Shown here in pieces: positions 17,172-26,004 of a DNA stretch of 64,000 nt. This stretch comes from Desulfurispirillum indicum S5 (GTDB lineage Bacteria > Chrysiogenota > Chrysiogenetes > Chrysiogenales > Chrysiogenaceae): positions 1,748,001 through 1,812,000 of the forward strand of contig NC_014836.1 of assembly GCF_000177635.2 (NCBI RefSeq), read 5' to 3'. Position 1 is the stretch's first letter. Every line of letters starts with the position of its first letter. The translations under genes and the position numbers were made by a program. The notes under the pieces were generated by a model. That model was not told the origin of the DNA and did not search any database. It saw nothing but the letters and a program-made list of their open reading frames with translations.

Positions 17172-17230
17172 GCATCTTGTCGTCCTGGGTTCAGACATTA
17201 TTGCCCTGATGTTGACCACGCGGAAACCGT
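17172..17230 (+). repeat. Interspersed repeat family B, copy 1
   Basis: GCATCTTGTCGTCCTGG and the following TTCAGACATTATTGCCCTGATGTTG match 38546-38602 with few substitutions over the first 43 bases, then weaker similarity through GGAAAC. It lies directly after the GGDEF gene. Not inside a credible gene. Confidence 0.65.
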
Positions 17231-17375
17231 ATTGCTTTTGCATGCTTGACTCATCGGGTATTTCTCTTTTCGTGAGACGCCGTCTGTACAGAGCCACCCC
17301 CTCATTTCAGCAGTTCATCAGAGCAGACGCCGACAACCCGCTTTTGCGGGAGTGCGAACGGTACGTCCTGAGATA

Positions 17376-17399
17376 TCACCGGCCCTCAACTGCCGGTGA
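17376..17399. other. Hairpin over the mtaB stop codon
   Basis: TCACCGGC (17376-17383) pairs exactly with GCCGGTGA (17392-17399) around an eight-base loop that contains the mtaB stop on the minus strand. No T-run follows, so it may be an mRNA 3'-end stabiliser or a factor-dependent stop point. Confidence 0.45.
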
Positions 17400-18666
17400 C
17401 GATTTCCCCTTCCATGGACTGACCATCGTCCGCCAGGCCACTCAGTCGCACCAGCTGCTTTGAGCGGCCAGTGGGGTTCTCCCTCAAACGGACGCTGATA
17501 TAGTTGTCCGTCTCACCCTTGAGGTACCCCGCTCCCTTCTCCAGAAGAACCCATCGCTGCTGGCCAAGGCAGGATCGATGAAATCGTTCCTGCAGGTGCG
17601 CAGCAACCGCCTGCAGCCGCTGCACGCGCGCGTGTTTCTCATGGTCCGGGCACTGGTCGGGCAGATCCACTGCCTGGGTGCCGGGACGCCCGCTGAAGGG
17701 AAAGATATGGAGATAGTCCAGCGGGGAGCTTTCAATGCGCTGGCAGATGCTTTCGAAGGTGGCTGGACTCTCACCGGGAAATCCCGCGATGATATCAGTG
17801 CCAATTTTCAGGAACGGGTCAATGGATTTCACCTGTTCCATGACCTTCAGAGCCTCCGACCAGCGGTAATGACGATTCATCAGGGCCAGGATACGATCAT
17901 CGGCACTCTGCAGGGAAATATGGAGGTGTCGGCAGAGTTTGGGGTGGCTCAGCAGCCCGAGGATAGTCTCGTCGATTTCCGCAGGCTCAATGCTGGACAG
18001 GCGCAGCCGTCCCAGGTGGGGTATCTCCAGCAGGCGCTCCATCAGGCGCCCCAGGCTGGATGGCTCCGCCAGATCCTTTCCGTAGCTGCCGATGTGTACG
18101 CCGGTCAGGATAATCTCGTCGAAGGTGTGAGCCAGCTCCGCCGCTGTTTCCAAAACGTGCTCCATTTTGATACTGCGGCTGGGGCCACGGGCAATGGTCA
18201 CCAGGCAGTAGCTGCAGGTATTATCACAGCCGTCCTGTATCTTCAGGTTCACCCGTTCATCGCCACTGGCCTGGGCGATGAGCTTCAGGGGAGCACTGTG
18301 CTCCGAAAGCACCCCGACACTGTGGGGAACCTGACGCAGCAGCGTGGTGACCAGGGCGTTTTTCTCCTGGTTCCCGAAGACCATATCCACGTAGGGCAGT
18401 GCCAACAGGTCTTCCATGGCCGTCTGGGCCATGCAGCCGATGATGGCGATGGTGGCAGCGGGATTTTCGCGGCGGGCCCGGCGGGCGTAGGCAAGGGTCT
18501 TGCTATCGGCCCGTGCGGTTACGGTACAGGAGTTGACCAGCACAAAATCCGCCTGACCGGGATGCTCTGCCTGGCGCATTCCGCTGAGGATAAGTTCTTC
18601 TTTCATCATGGCTGATTCCGCCTGGTTGAGTCGACATCCCAGGGTCTTTATGTAAAATGCCTGCAT
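17386..18666 (-). CDS. mtaB: tRNA t6A37 methylthiotransferase MtaB
   Basis: Radical-SAM enzyme that adds a methylthio group to t6A at tRNA position 37. 426 residues with the family's three parts: N-terminal UPF0004 domain with cluster cysteines (KTLGCRLNQAES, NSCTVTARAD, IGCMAQ), the radical-SAM core with GCDNTCSYCLV (CxxxCxxC), and a C-terminal TRAM-like tail (VLLEKGAGYLKGETDNYISV). The short N-terminal domain and CRLNQAES motif favour MtaB over MiaB/RimO. It is divergent from bamA. Confidence 0.93.
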   Translation of the reverse strand: MQAFYIKTLGCRLNQAESAMMKEELILSGMRQAEHPGQADFVLVNSCTVTARADSKTLAYARRARRENPAATIAIIGCMAQTAMEDLLALPYVDMVFGNQEKNALVTTLLRQVPHSVGVLSEHSAPLKLIAQASGDERVNLKIQDGCDNTCSYCLVTIARGPSRSIKMEHVLETAAELAHTFDEIILTGVHIGSYGKDLAEPSSLGRLMERLLEIPHLGRLRLSSIEPAEIDETILGLLSHPKLCRHLHISLQSADDRILALMNRHYRWSEALKVMEQVKSIDPFLKIGTDIIAGFPGESPATFESICQRIESSPLDYLHIFPFSGRPGTQAVDLPDQCPDHEKHARVQRLQAVAAHLQERFHRSCLGQQRWVLLEKGAGYLKGETDNYISVRLRENPTGRSKQLVRLSGLADDGQSMEGEIVTGS

Positions 18667-18763
18667 GTTTCGTGCTCCACAAAAAGTTTGCCCTTTATAT
18701 CACGGTTTACACAGCTATGGGAAAGATGATATAAGGGCCCACGATTTTTTGTTGGAGGGATCT

Positions 18764-21019
18764 GTGCTGAAGCATTTCCATACATTTCTGCTTGTATTTC
18801 TTGCCTGTGTCACATTCTCCCTCTCTGCTCTGGCCGCTCCTCCCATAGACCGCATAGAAACCGAAGGTCTGACCACCATGAGTCACCGTGCCTTCCTGGA
18901 TCGCATCCGCATTTCGCCTGGCCAGGCCCTTGACCCGACCATTCTGACCGAAGATATCAAGAGCCTCTACCAGCTCGGAAATTTCGAGGATATCCGTGTC
19001 TACCGCACCAGTGTTGATGGCGACGAGGTGCTGCGCTTTGTATTTGTCGAACGCCCCCGTGTTGGCTCTTTCAGCGTAGAGGGAAACAAACGCATTCGAA
19101 CCGACCAGATTGAAGAGGCGCTCTCTGTGGAGCCCAATGCCATCTACAGCCCCGAACTGGTCGCCCGACTGCGCGAAGGGCTGAGACAGATCTATGACAG
19201 CCGGGGAATGCAGGATGTGGTCATCACCGATGAGTCCACATTCCGCGCCAGCACCCGCACCTATGACATCGTCTTCCGCGTACAGGAGGGCACCCGCGCG
19301 CGTATCACCGACTTTATCTTTGAAGGTGCTTCCTACAAGCGCAAGGATTTCTACCGCTATATGGAGAACCGGGAAGAGCGCTGGTACTCCTGGCTCACCG
19401 GGCGCGGAAACCTCTCGCGGGTCAAGGCGGAAATGGATGTTCAGCGTCTCCAGCAGTTCTACTTCAACCGAGGCTACCTGGATGTCGCCATCAGCGGCCC
19501 CGAATATCTGCTCCAGGATAACGGCAACTATATCATCCGCTACCAGATTCAAGAGGGAGATCGCTACCGCCTGCGCACAGTGCAGTTCCGCGGTGCCCGC
19601 GATCTCGTCACCCAGGAGCAGCTGCAGGAGGCCATGAGGGTCAAGGAAGGCGAATACTTCAACTCGTCCAGGGTGCACGAGAGCATCGTTGCCATCACCC
19701 GACTCTTCGCGAATCAGGGTTATGCCGATGCCAGCGTTCGCCCCATGGATGCCATGGATTCCACTAACCTGGTCGTCGACCTGACCTTCCAGATAACGCC
19801 AGGTGAACCCTATACTATCGGTTTTGTGGATATCACTGGCAACAACAAGACCCGTGACAAGGTCATCCGACGCCAGATGCAACTGCTGGAGGGCGATGAG
19901 TACAGCGCCGCTGCCGTCGATGAGTCCAGGCGCCGTCTGAACAACCTGCGTTTCTTTGAAGAGCTGCGTCTGCAGGAACGCAAGACCGATCAGCCGGGCG
20001 AAATGGATATTGTCGTCGATGTACGCGAGGCCCCTACCGGCATGTTCAACCTGGGTATCGGCTACAGCACCGTGGACAGGATTGTCGGCACCACCAGTGT
20101 CAGCCAGGGGAACCTCTTCGGGCGTGGCCAGGTGCTGAACTTCAGTCTGGAAAAAAGCTCCGAGCGCACCTACTACTCCGTGAGTTTTACGGAGCCCTAC
20201 CTGTTTGACCGCGACATCAACTTCTCGCTCTCCTTCTATGATCAGGTGCGGCAGTACACCTACTACGACGACCATCGTCGTGGGTTCTCCGTCACCCTCG
20301 GTCGCCCCCTCTTTGAAGAAGTGCGGGGGAACATCCGCGTCAAGCACGAGGAGATCAATATCCGCGATGTGGACAGTCAGGCTGCCGATGTCATCAAAGA
20401 GATGGAAGGCAGCGCCACCACCCGCAGCATCATGCCCTCCCTCAGCCGCAATACCCTCGACAACCGCTGGCTGCCCACGCGTGGCACCCGCTCAACCCTC
20501 TTCGTCGAGTATGCCGGTGGCGATATCGGCGGAGACAATAACTTCATCAAGTACGGCCTGACTCACAGTATCTACCACCCGCTCTGGGCCAGACTCATCG
20601 GCGCGGTCAACGTGGAGATGCGTTTTGCCGAGGGGCACTCCGGCAGTACCTCGATCCCCCCCTACGAACGGCTCTACATGGGCGGCATCAACTCCATGCG
20701 CGGCTATCGCTTCCGCGAAGTGGGGCCCAAGGATGAGACAGGCGAAGCCCAGGGCGGCTACAAAAGCTTCCTGACGAACCTGGAAATGCTCTACCCCCTG
20801 AACGAAGACGGCTCCCTGCGCTTTGTGCTCTTCTACGACATCGGGAACGTCTACGACCGCGGAGAGAACTACCTGGACGACGTGCTGCGCAGTTACGGCT
20901 ATGGTATCCGCTGGCTGACTCCCGTTGGCCCCCTGCGCCTGGAGTATGGCTATAAGGTCGACCCTGAGCCGGGTGAAAGCCGAAGCCGCCTTGATTTCAC
21001 CATCGGAACCATGTTCTGA
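18764..21019 (+). CDS. bamA: Outer membrane assembly factor BamA
   Basis: Central barrel of the BAM complex that folds outer-membrane proteins. The GTG at 18764, preceded by GGAGG at six bases, gives 751 residues with a clean signal peptide ending in LSALAAPP; the ATG-less longer reading overlaps the promoter region. Five POTRA repeats fill about residues 25-410 (for example FSVEGNKRIRTDQIE and VDITGNNKTRDKVIRR), followed by a 16-strand barrel. The loop-6 motif is MRGY in GINSMRGYRF, and the protein ends in TMF. It is followed by skp, the usual chaperone partner. Confidence 0.95.
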   Translation: MLKHFHTFLLVFLACVTFSLSALAAPPIDRIETEGLTTMSHRAFLDRIRISPGQALDPTILTEDIKSLYQLGNFEDIRVYRTSVDGDEVLRFVFVERPRVGSFSVEGNKRIRTDQIEEALSVEPNAIYSPELVARLREGLRQIYDSRGMQDVVITDESTFRASTRTYDIVFRVQEGTRARITDFIFEGASYKRKDFYRYMENREERWYSWLTGRGNLSRVKAEMDVQRLQQFYFNRGYLDVAISGPEYLLQDNGNYIIRYQIQEGDRYRLRTVQFRGARDLVTQEQLQEAMRVKEGEYFNSSRVHESIVAITRLFANQGYADASVRPMDAMDSTNLVVDLTFQITPGEPYTIGFVDITGNNKTRDKVIRRQMQLLEGDEYSAAAVDESRRRLNNLRFFEELRLQERKTDQPGEMDIVVDVREAPTGMFNLGIGYSTVDRIVGTTSVSQGNLFGRGQVLNFSLEKSSERTYYSVSFTEPYLFDRDINFSLSFYDQVRQYTYYDDHRRGFSVTLGRPLFEEVRGNIRVKHEEINIRDVDSQAADVIKEMEGSATTRSIMPSLSRNTLDNRWLPTRGTRSTLFVEYAGGDIGGDNNFIKYGLTHSIYHPLWARLIGAVNVEMRFAEGHSGSTSIPPYERLYMGGINSMRGYRFREVGPKDETGEAQGGYKSFLTNLEMLYPLNEDGSLRFVLFYDIGNVYDRGENYLDDVLRSYGYGIRWLTPVGPLRLEYGYKVDPEPGESRSRLDFTIGTMF

Positions 21020-21052
21020 TGTAACTATTCACATCCAACCTGCGATTTTTAC

Positions 21053-21138
21053 GCATGAGCGCCAGCGTTCCGAGAGCGAGCCTGGATGGCGAGCGGCAGA
21101 GGCTCGAACCATGGATGAAAGTGAGCGTCTCTGGGAGG
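21053..21138 (+). repeat. Interspersed repeat family A, copy 1
   Basis: About 85 bases matching the reverse complement of 51417-51499. Shared blocks include GAGCGGCAGAG, CTCGA, CCATGGA and GAAAG; differences are mostly transitions, with two single-base indels. It fills most of the 264-base bamA-skp gap, which otherwise holds a possible skp -10 (TACTAT near 21240). Confidence 0.75.
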
Positions 21139-21283
21139 AATGCTGGCACGATTGCCAATGTACCGTGAATAATTACGTTCTGATAAGATATCCCAAGGCA
21201 GACCGCGAAGAGTCTCCTTATCTTTTCCGAATTTCTGGTGTACTATAGGCAACAAAGGAAAACGGCCGACCAGGAGTTTCTCT

Positions 21284-21844
21284 ATGGCAACAGAGCACCG
21301 CACCATACCGATCTTGATCGTCTTTCTGATGCTGGCCCTTATGATCCCGGCCACCGTCATGGCGCAGCAGGGGGGGGACTGCCGTTACGGCTATATCGAC
21401 GTACAGCGCGCCATCGACAGCTCCCGCTCCGGCAGTCAGGCCATCGAAAAGGTCAAGCAGGAGTTTGAACAGAAGCGCAAGGTCATTGAGGAGCGTAAAG
21501 CCGAACTGGCGCGCGTCAAGGAGCGTCTTGACAGTAACCTTGGCACCATGTCCGAGTCAGAGCGCAAGCGCTCGGTGGATATGTACAACGTGGACCTGCT
21601 CAATCTGCGCAACTTCGTGGAAGATGCCAACCGGCAGCTGGAAGCCCAGGAGCGCACTCTCACCAGCCGTATTGTCAGCGAAATCAGCGCCCTGGTTCAT
21701 CAGTATGGCCAGGAAAACAATTACTGCTATATTTTCGAGCTGAAGACCAGCGGCATCCTCTATGCCAATGAGGCCCAGGATATCACCAGCATTATAGTCA
21801 GACTCTATGATCAGCAGCAAAACGGAAGGAACTCACGTCGGTGA
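21284..21844 (+). CDS. skp: OmpH/Skp-family periplasmic chaperone
   Basis: Holds unfolded outer-membrane proteins in the periplasm on their way to BamA. 186 residues: an N-terminal signal peptide (cleavage after VMAQQ), the short beta core (RYGYIDVQRAIDSS), a long charged coiled-coil arm (about 45-135), and a return beta segment (YCYIFELKTSGILYA). AGGAG lies seven bases before the ATG. The stop overlaps the lpxD GTG start. The bamA-skp-lpxD-fabZ-lpxA order is the classic envelope cluster. Confidence 0.9.
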   Translation: MATEHRTIPILIVFLMLALMIPATVMAQQGGDCRYGYIDVQRAIDSSRSGSQAIEKVKQEFEQKRKVIEERKAELARVKERLDSNLGTMSESERKRSVDMYNVDLLNLRNFVEDANRQLEAQERTLTSRIVSEISALVHQYGQENNYCYIFELKTSGILYANEAQDITSIIVRLYDQQQNGRNSRR

Positions 21845-22872
21845 ACACGATACTCCTCAGTGAAATCGCGGCCCATGTACAGGGGGAGCTGGTCGGTTAT
21901 GACCGCCCCGTCAGCGGAGTGCGGGAAATACAGCACGCCGGGCCGGAGCACATCACCTTTTTTCTCAACAGCAAATACCAGAAATACCTGACCACAACCC
22001 AAGCGGCAGCCGTGCTGGTGGATCGCCACCATCCCCAGTGCCCGGCGGCTCAGATTATCGTCAGCGACACCTATTACGCCTACTCCCGGGTGCTGTGGCT
22101 CTTTCATCCCCCCAGAAAACCAGTGGATATTCTGCCCTCCCATATCCACCCCGAAGCCCACGTGGCGGAAGACGCCATTGTCAGTGGAGCCCTTGTCGCA
22201 CGGGGGGCCACCATTGAAAGTGGCTGCGTGATCCACCCCGGAGTGCATGTGGGCGAGGGCGTCACCATCGGAAAAAACTGCCTGATCTACCCCGGTGTCG
22301 TGATCTATGCGGGCTGCCACATTGGCAGTAATGTCATTGTTCACGCCAACAGCGTCCTGGGCTGTGATGGCTACGGTTATGCCACCCACCAGGGCGTTCA
22401 CCATAAGATCCCCCATGTGGGCACCCTGGTCATTGAAGATGATGTGGAAATCGGCGGTTCAACGGTGATCGACCGGGCTGTGCTCGGCGAAGCCCGCATC
22501 GGCCGCGGAACAAAAATCGACAACCTGGTGCATATCGGGCACAATGCCAGGATCGGGGCCCACTGCTTCATTACGGCCCAGTGTGGATTTGCCGGCTCAG
22601 CCACCATCGGCGACTATGTGGCCCTGGGAGGCCAGTGTGGCATTAACGGACACCTCAACGTGGCCAGCCGCACCATGTTCGCCGCCAAGAGCGGCATCAC
22701 AAAATCCATAGACGAGCCGGGAACTTACGCGGGGTATCCCGCAGTCCCTCAAAAACAATGGCAGCGGGAAGTCGCCGGCATACGGCGCCTGGACGCTTTG
22801 CAAAAAAAAGTACAGCAGCTGGAGAGCACTCTGGCTGCCCTGCTCGAAAGGAATGCCCATGAACGTGACTGA
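21841..22872 (+). CDS. lpxD: UDP-3-O-acylglucosamine N-acyltransferase LpxD
   Basis: Third step of lipid A synthesis: adds the second (N-linked) acyl chain from acyl-ACP. 343 residues: N-terminal uridine-binding domain (about 1-100; LSEIAAHVQGELVG), left-handed beta helix of hexapeptide repeats (about 105-300; for example IESGCVIHPGVHVGEGVTIG), and a short C-terminal helix. Conserved His-rich stretch HQGVHHKIPHVG is near the active site. GTG start overlaps the skp stop; fabZ starts 14 bases before its end. Confidence 0.95.
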   Translation: MNTILLSEIAAHVQGELVGYDRPVSGVREIQHAGPEHITFFLNSKYQKYLTTTQAAAVLVDRHHPQCPAAQIIVSDTYYAYSRVLWLFHPPRKPVDILPSHIHPEAHVAEDAIVSGALVARGATIESGCVIHPGVHVGEGVTIGKNCLIYPGVVIYAGCHIGSNVIVHANSVLGCDGYGYATHQGVHHKIPHVGTLVIEDDVEIGGSTVIDRAVLGEARIGRGTKIDNLVHIGHNARIGAHCFITAQCGFAGSATIGDYVALGGQCGINGHLNVASRTMFAAKSGITKSIDEPGTYAGYPAVPQKQWQREVAGIRRLDALQKKVQQLESTLAALLERNAHERD

Positions 22873-23311
22873 GATTATGCAATACCTGCCCCACCGCTAC
22901 CCCTTCCTCCTCATCGACCGGGTTCTGGATATTGACCTGGAAGGCCAGAAGATCACGGCCATGAAGAACGTCACCTTTAACGAACCTTTTTTCCAGGGGC
23001 ACTTTCCCGGCCACCCCATCATGCCCGGCGTGATGATTGTTGAGGCCATGGCCCAGGTGGGCGGAGTACTGGGCCTGAAGCTGCTGCAACATGAAGGACA
23101 CAGCACGGATAACTGCCTCATCTACTTCATGACCGTGGACAAAACCAAATTTCGCGTTCCCGTGGTTCCCGGCGATACCCTGACCTTCAAGATACACATG
23201 ACCAGGCGCAAGGGAGCCATCTGCCAGCTGGAAGCCCAAGCCTTTGTGGACGATGAGATGGTATGCGAATCCCAGCTCAAAGCCATGATCAAAGTCAACG
23301 GGGATGCCTGA
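22859..23311 (+). CDS. fabZ: 3-hydroxyacyl-ACP dehydratase FabZ
   Basis: Dehydrates 3-hydroxyacyl-ACP in fatty acid elongation and competes with LpxA/LpxD for the same substrate, so its position between them is meaningful. 150 residues, single hot-dog. Motifs: [14 protein letters not shown], catalytic His in [12 protein letters not shown], catalytic Glu in VEAMAQVGG. The ATG at 22859 is preferred because AAGGA stands six bases ahead; an ATG six bases earlier is closer to it. Overlaps lpxA by eight bases. Confidence 0.96.
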   Translation: MNVTEIMQYLPHRYPFLLIDRVLDIDLEGQKITAMKNVTFNEPFFQGHFPGHPIMPGVMIVEAMAQVGGVLGLKLLQHEGHSTDNCLIYFMTVDKTKFRVPVVPGDTLTFKIHMTRRKGAICQLEAQAFVDDEMVCESQLKAMIKVNGDA

Positions 23312-24104
23312 GATGTCCATCCACCCTACGGCTCTTGTATCACCGGACGCCGCCATTGAAGACGGCGCCTCCATCGGCCCTTACTGCATCATAGACGGCA
23401 ATGTCACCATTGGTGCCGGCACTGTCATCCACGCCCATGTGTGCGTGCGCTCAGGCACGACCATCGGCAGGGACAATGAGATATTCTCCTTCGCCAGCAT
23501 CGGTGAGATTCCCCAGGATCTGAAATTCAAACGCGATGAGGACACGCGCCTGGTCATCGGCGACAACAACACCATCCGCGAATTCGTGACCATGAACCGG
23601 GGCACCACCCATGGGGGCGGCGTGACTTCCGTCGGCAACCGCAATCTCTTTATGGCTTACTCCCACCTGGCCCACGACTGTGTTGTCGGCAGTGGCAATG
23701 TCTTCGCCAATAATGCGATTCTGGCTGGTCACGTCACCGTACAGGACAATGCTATCCTTGGGGGGATGAGTGCCGTGCACCAGTTCTGCACCATCGGCGA
23801 AGGTGCCATGCTCGGCGGCGGCTCCATTGTGGTGCAGGATATCACCCCTTTTGTCATCGCCCAGGGCAACCACGCCCGGGTGATCACCATCAACAAGATC
23901 GGCATGCAGCGCCGTGGATTCAGTGCCGATGAAATCAGCGCCACCAAGAAGGCCTTCCGGATCCTCTTCCGCACCACCATGACCAAAGAAAGTCGCGAAG
24001 CGGCTCTGGAGGAGCTGGCTGCCAGCGCTCCTCCAGTGGCAAAAATGCTGCAGTTTTACCGTAACTCACAACGAGGGTTGGCCCATTGCAGGAACCGTCA
24101 GTAG
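23304..24104 (+). CDS. lpxA: UDP-N-acetylglucosamine acyltransferase LpxA
   Basis: First step of lipid A synthesis: 3-O-acylation of UDP-GlcNAc. 266 residues of left-handed beta helix plus a C-terminal helical domain. Seen: IHPTALVSPDAAIEDGASIGPYC, VTMNRGTTHGGGVT, and the catalytic His in YSHLAHDCVVG (HxxHD). The homotrimer helix domain is about 195-260. Start at 23304 (MPEMS...) or the ATG at 23313, which would match most relatives better. Confidence 0.95.
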   Translation: MPEMSIHPTALVSPDAAIEDGASIGPYCIIDGNVTIGAGTVIHAHVCVRSGTTIGRDNEIFSFASIGEIPQDLKFKRDEDTRLVIGDNNTIREFVTMNRGTTHGGGVTSVGNRNLFMAYSHLAHDCVVGSGNVFANNAILAGHVTVQDNAILGGMSAVHQFCTIGEGAMLGGGSIVVQDITPFVIAQGNHARVITINKIGMQRRGFSADEISATKKAFRILFRTTMTKESREAALEELAASAPPVAKMLQFYRNSQRGLAHCRNRQ

Positions 24105-24886
24105 GAATCATCTGCGGGCAGGGGGATTTTGCCCGGCTCGCCATAGACGCGTACCGGCAAAAGGGCTATCGCACTTTTGCCGTTGTGCTGCGCGAAGAGA
24201 ACACCATGGAAGTGGCAGACAAGGCCGACCGTTCCATGGAGCTGCCCATTGAGAAGATCGGACGCATTATCCGGTTTTTCCGTGATCATGGTGTCACGGA
24301 TCTGCTCTTTGCCGGCAAGGTGCACAAGAAGGTGGTTTACCGCACCATCTTCACCGATATCACCGCCATGCGCCTTTTGCGCCGCTTCAAGGATCACCGT
24401 GACGCCTCCATGATGAATGTCATCATGTACTTTCTCGAGGAGGAGGGATTCCGCATCCTCCCACAGACACAGTACCTCGAAGAGCTTCTGGCTCCCAAGG
24501 GCGTGATCTGGGGAAAGATAGAACCGGATCTGGCCCGCGATATTCAGTACGGCTATCGCATCGCGCGGATGCTGGCTGATGAGGAGATCGGCCAGACAGT
24601 TGCCGTGCTGCGGGAAGCCGTGGTAGCGGCAGAGGCGCTGGAGGGAACTGACCGCACCATCGTGCGCGCTGGTGAACTGGCCAGGGATACCACCATTGTC
24701 AAGGTGGAGAGAACTCGCCAGGATCTGCGCTTTGATGTTCCCGTGGTAGGCCTGGAGACGGTCACCTGGGCCGTTCAGGCACGCTGTCGCTGCCTGGCCA
24801 TGGAAGCGGAAAAGGTCTTCTTCTTTCAGCGCGAAGAGTCCATCGCCCTGGCTCGGAAACACAACCTCGTACTCTATGGGATCTGA
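24086..24886 (+). CDS. lpxI: UDP-2,3-diacylglucosamine pyrophosphatase LpxI
   Basis: Cleaves UDP-2,3-diacylglucosamine to lipid X, the step done by LpxH in enterics. 266 residues, the expected LpxI length, with N-terminal VGIICGQGDFARLAIDA and C-terminal substrate-binding domain (VRAGELARDTTIVKVER, DVPVVGLETV). The TTG start at 24086 has GAGGG eight bases ahead and overlaps lpxA by 19 bases. lpxB, often next in such clusters, is absent here. Confidence 0.9.
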   Translation: MQEPSVGIICGQGDFARLAIDAYRQKGYRTFAVVLREENTMEVADKADRSMELPIEKIGRIIRFFRDHGVTDLLFAGKVHKKVVYRTIFTDITAMRLLRRFKDHRDASMMNVIMYFLEEEGFRILPQTQYLEELLAPKGVIWGKIEPDLARDIQYGYRIARMLADEEIGQTVAVLREAVVAAEALEGTDRTIVRAGELARDTTIVKVERTRQDLRFDVPVVGLETVTWAVQARCRCLAMEAEKVFFFQREESIALARKHNLVLYGI

Positions 24887-24887
24887 T

Positions 24888-25121
24888 ATGAACTTTGAAG
24901 AGAAGCTCAAGACCATTGAAGCTATTGTCACGGAGATGGAGTCCGATTCCATTACGCTGGACAGCTCCATGGAGCTCTATGAAAAGGGGCGCAGGCTCCT
25001 GCAGGAGTGTCAGGACTACCTGGCCCAGGCACGGGGGAAAATCCAGGTGCTGCGTGATGGGCAACTGCACCCCTATGCTCCCGAAACCACCACGACCGCA
25101 CAGGAGGAGCGCCATGAATAG
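24888..25121 (+). CDS. xseB: Exodeoxyribonuclease VII small subunit
   Basis: Small helical partner of XseA in the single-strand exonuclease ExoVII. 77 residues; MNFEEKLKTIEAIVTEMES and SSMELYEKGRRLLQECQDYL are typical XseB phrases. The ATG at 24888 follows the lpxI stop by one base. xseA is not in the window. It overlaps ispA by eight bases, the common xseB-ispA-dxs arrangement. Confidence 0.92.
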   Translation: MNFEEKLKTIEAIVTEMESDSITLDSSMELYEKGRRLLQECQDYLAQARGKIQVLRDGQLHPYAPETTTTAQEERHE

Positions 25122-26004
25122 CCTTGAGCAGTCCCTTCAACACGCCATCCCGCTGATCAATCAGCGCCTGGAAGAGCTTCTGTCGCCTTCAGACGAGCCA
25201 TTGCTCACCACCATCCACGAAGCCATGCTCTATTCGGTGCGTGCTGGAGGCAAACGCCTGCGGCCCCTGCTCTGCCTGTTGACTGCCGGAGCATTGCGCC
25301 AGGATGAATCCCGTGTCCTGGATATTGCCTGCGCCATAGAGATGATCCACACCTATAGCCTGATTCACGATGACCTGCCCGCCCTGGACAATGACGACCT
25401 GCGCCGTGGCAAGCCCACGAATCACCGTGTCTATGGCGAGGCCATGGCTATTCTGGCCGGTGATGCCCTGCTCAATCGCGCCTTTGAAGTGCTTTGCCAG
25501 CTCCCTCTGGCTCCGGATCTGGTCATCAGGGTTATTGCAGAGATCGCCAGTTCCAGCGGCACCGCCGGAATGATCGGTGGCCAGGTCGTGGATATCCAGT
25601 CAGAAGGGAAATCCATCGACATGCCCACCATGCGCTATATCCACGAAAACAAGACCGGCAGGATCATCCGCAGCTGTCTGGTCAGCTCCGCCATTGCCTG
25701 TCAGGCCACGGCGGAGCAAATTGAACTGTTTGACCGCTATGGATATAATATCGGCCTGGCCTTCCAGATCGCCGATGATATCCTCGATATAGAAGGCGAT
25801 GAGGCGACGATGGGCAAACCCGTTGGCAGTGACCTGCAGAATCGCAAATCCACCTGGCCCGCCCTGGTGGGCATGAACGGTGCCCGCAAGGCCATGCAAG
25901 AAATGATCGATGAAGCCAACCGCGCCCTTGATCCACTGGGAGATTCACCCGCCGTTACGGCGCTCCGGGATCTGGCACGCTTTATCATCGAAAGGAAGAA
26001 CTGA
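25114..26004 (+). CDS. ispA: Farnesyl/geranylgeranyl diphosphate synthase
   Basis: Condenses IPP with allylic diphosphates to make C15 or longer prenyl chains. 296 residues. First Asp-rich motif is in LIHDDLPALDNDD, the second in AFQIADDILDIEGD, with RAGGKRLRP upstream for substrate phosphates. AGGAGG is placed six bases before the ATG at 25114. The dxs start overlaps its stop. Product chain length cannot be read with certainty. Confidence 0.94.
   Translation: MNSLEQSLQHAIPLINQRLEELLSPSDEPLLTTIHEAMLYSVRAGGKRLRPLLCLLTAGALRQDESRVLDIACAIEMIHTYSLIHDDLPALDNDDLRRGKPTNHRVYGEAMAILAGDALLNRAFEVLCQLPLAPDLVIRVIAEIASSSGTAGMIGGQVVDIQSEGKSIDMPTMRYIHENKTGRIIRSCLVSSAIACQATAEQIELFDRYGYNIGLAFQIADDILDIEGDEATMGKPVGSDLQNRKSTWPALVGMNGARKAMQEMIDEANRALDPLGDSPAVTALRDLARFIIERKN

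Noticed and set aside
17209-17463. 84-codon reading frame between the GGDEF gene and mtaB
   Set aside because: It begins in repeat family B, runs over the mtaB stop on the other strand, has no ribosome site and no recognisable protein pattern.
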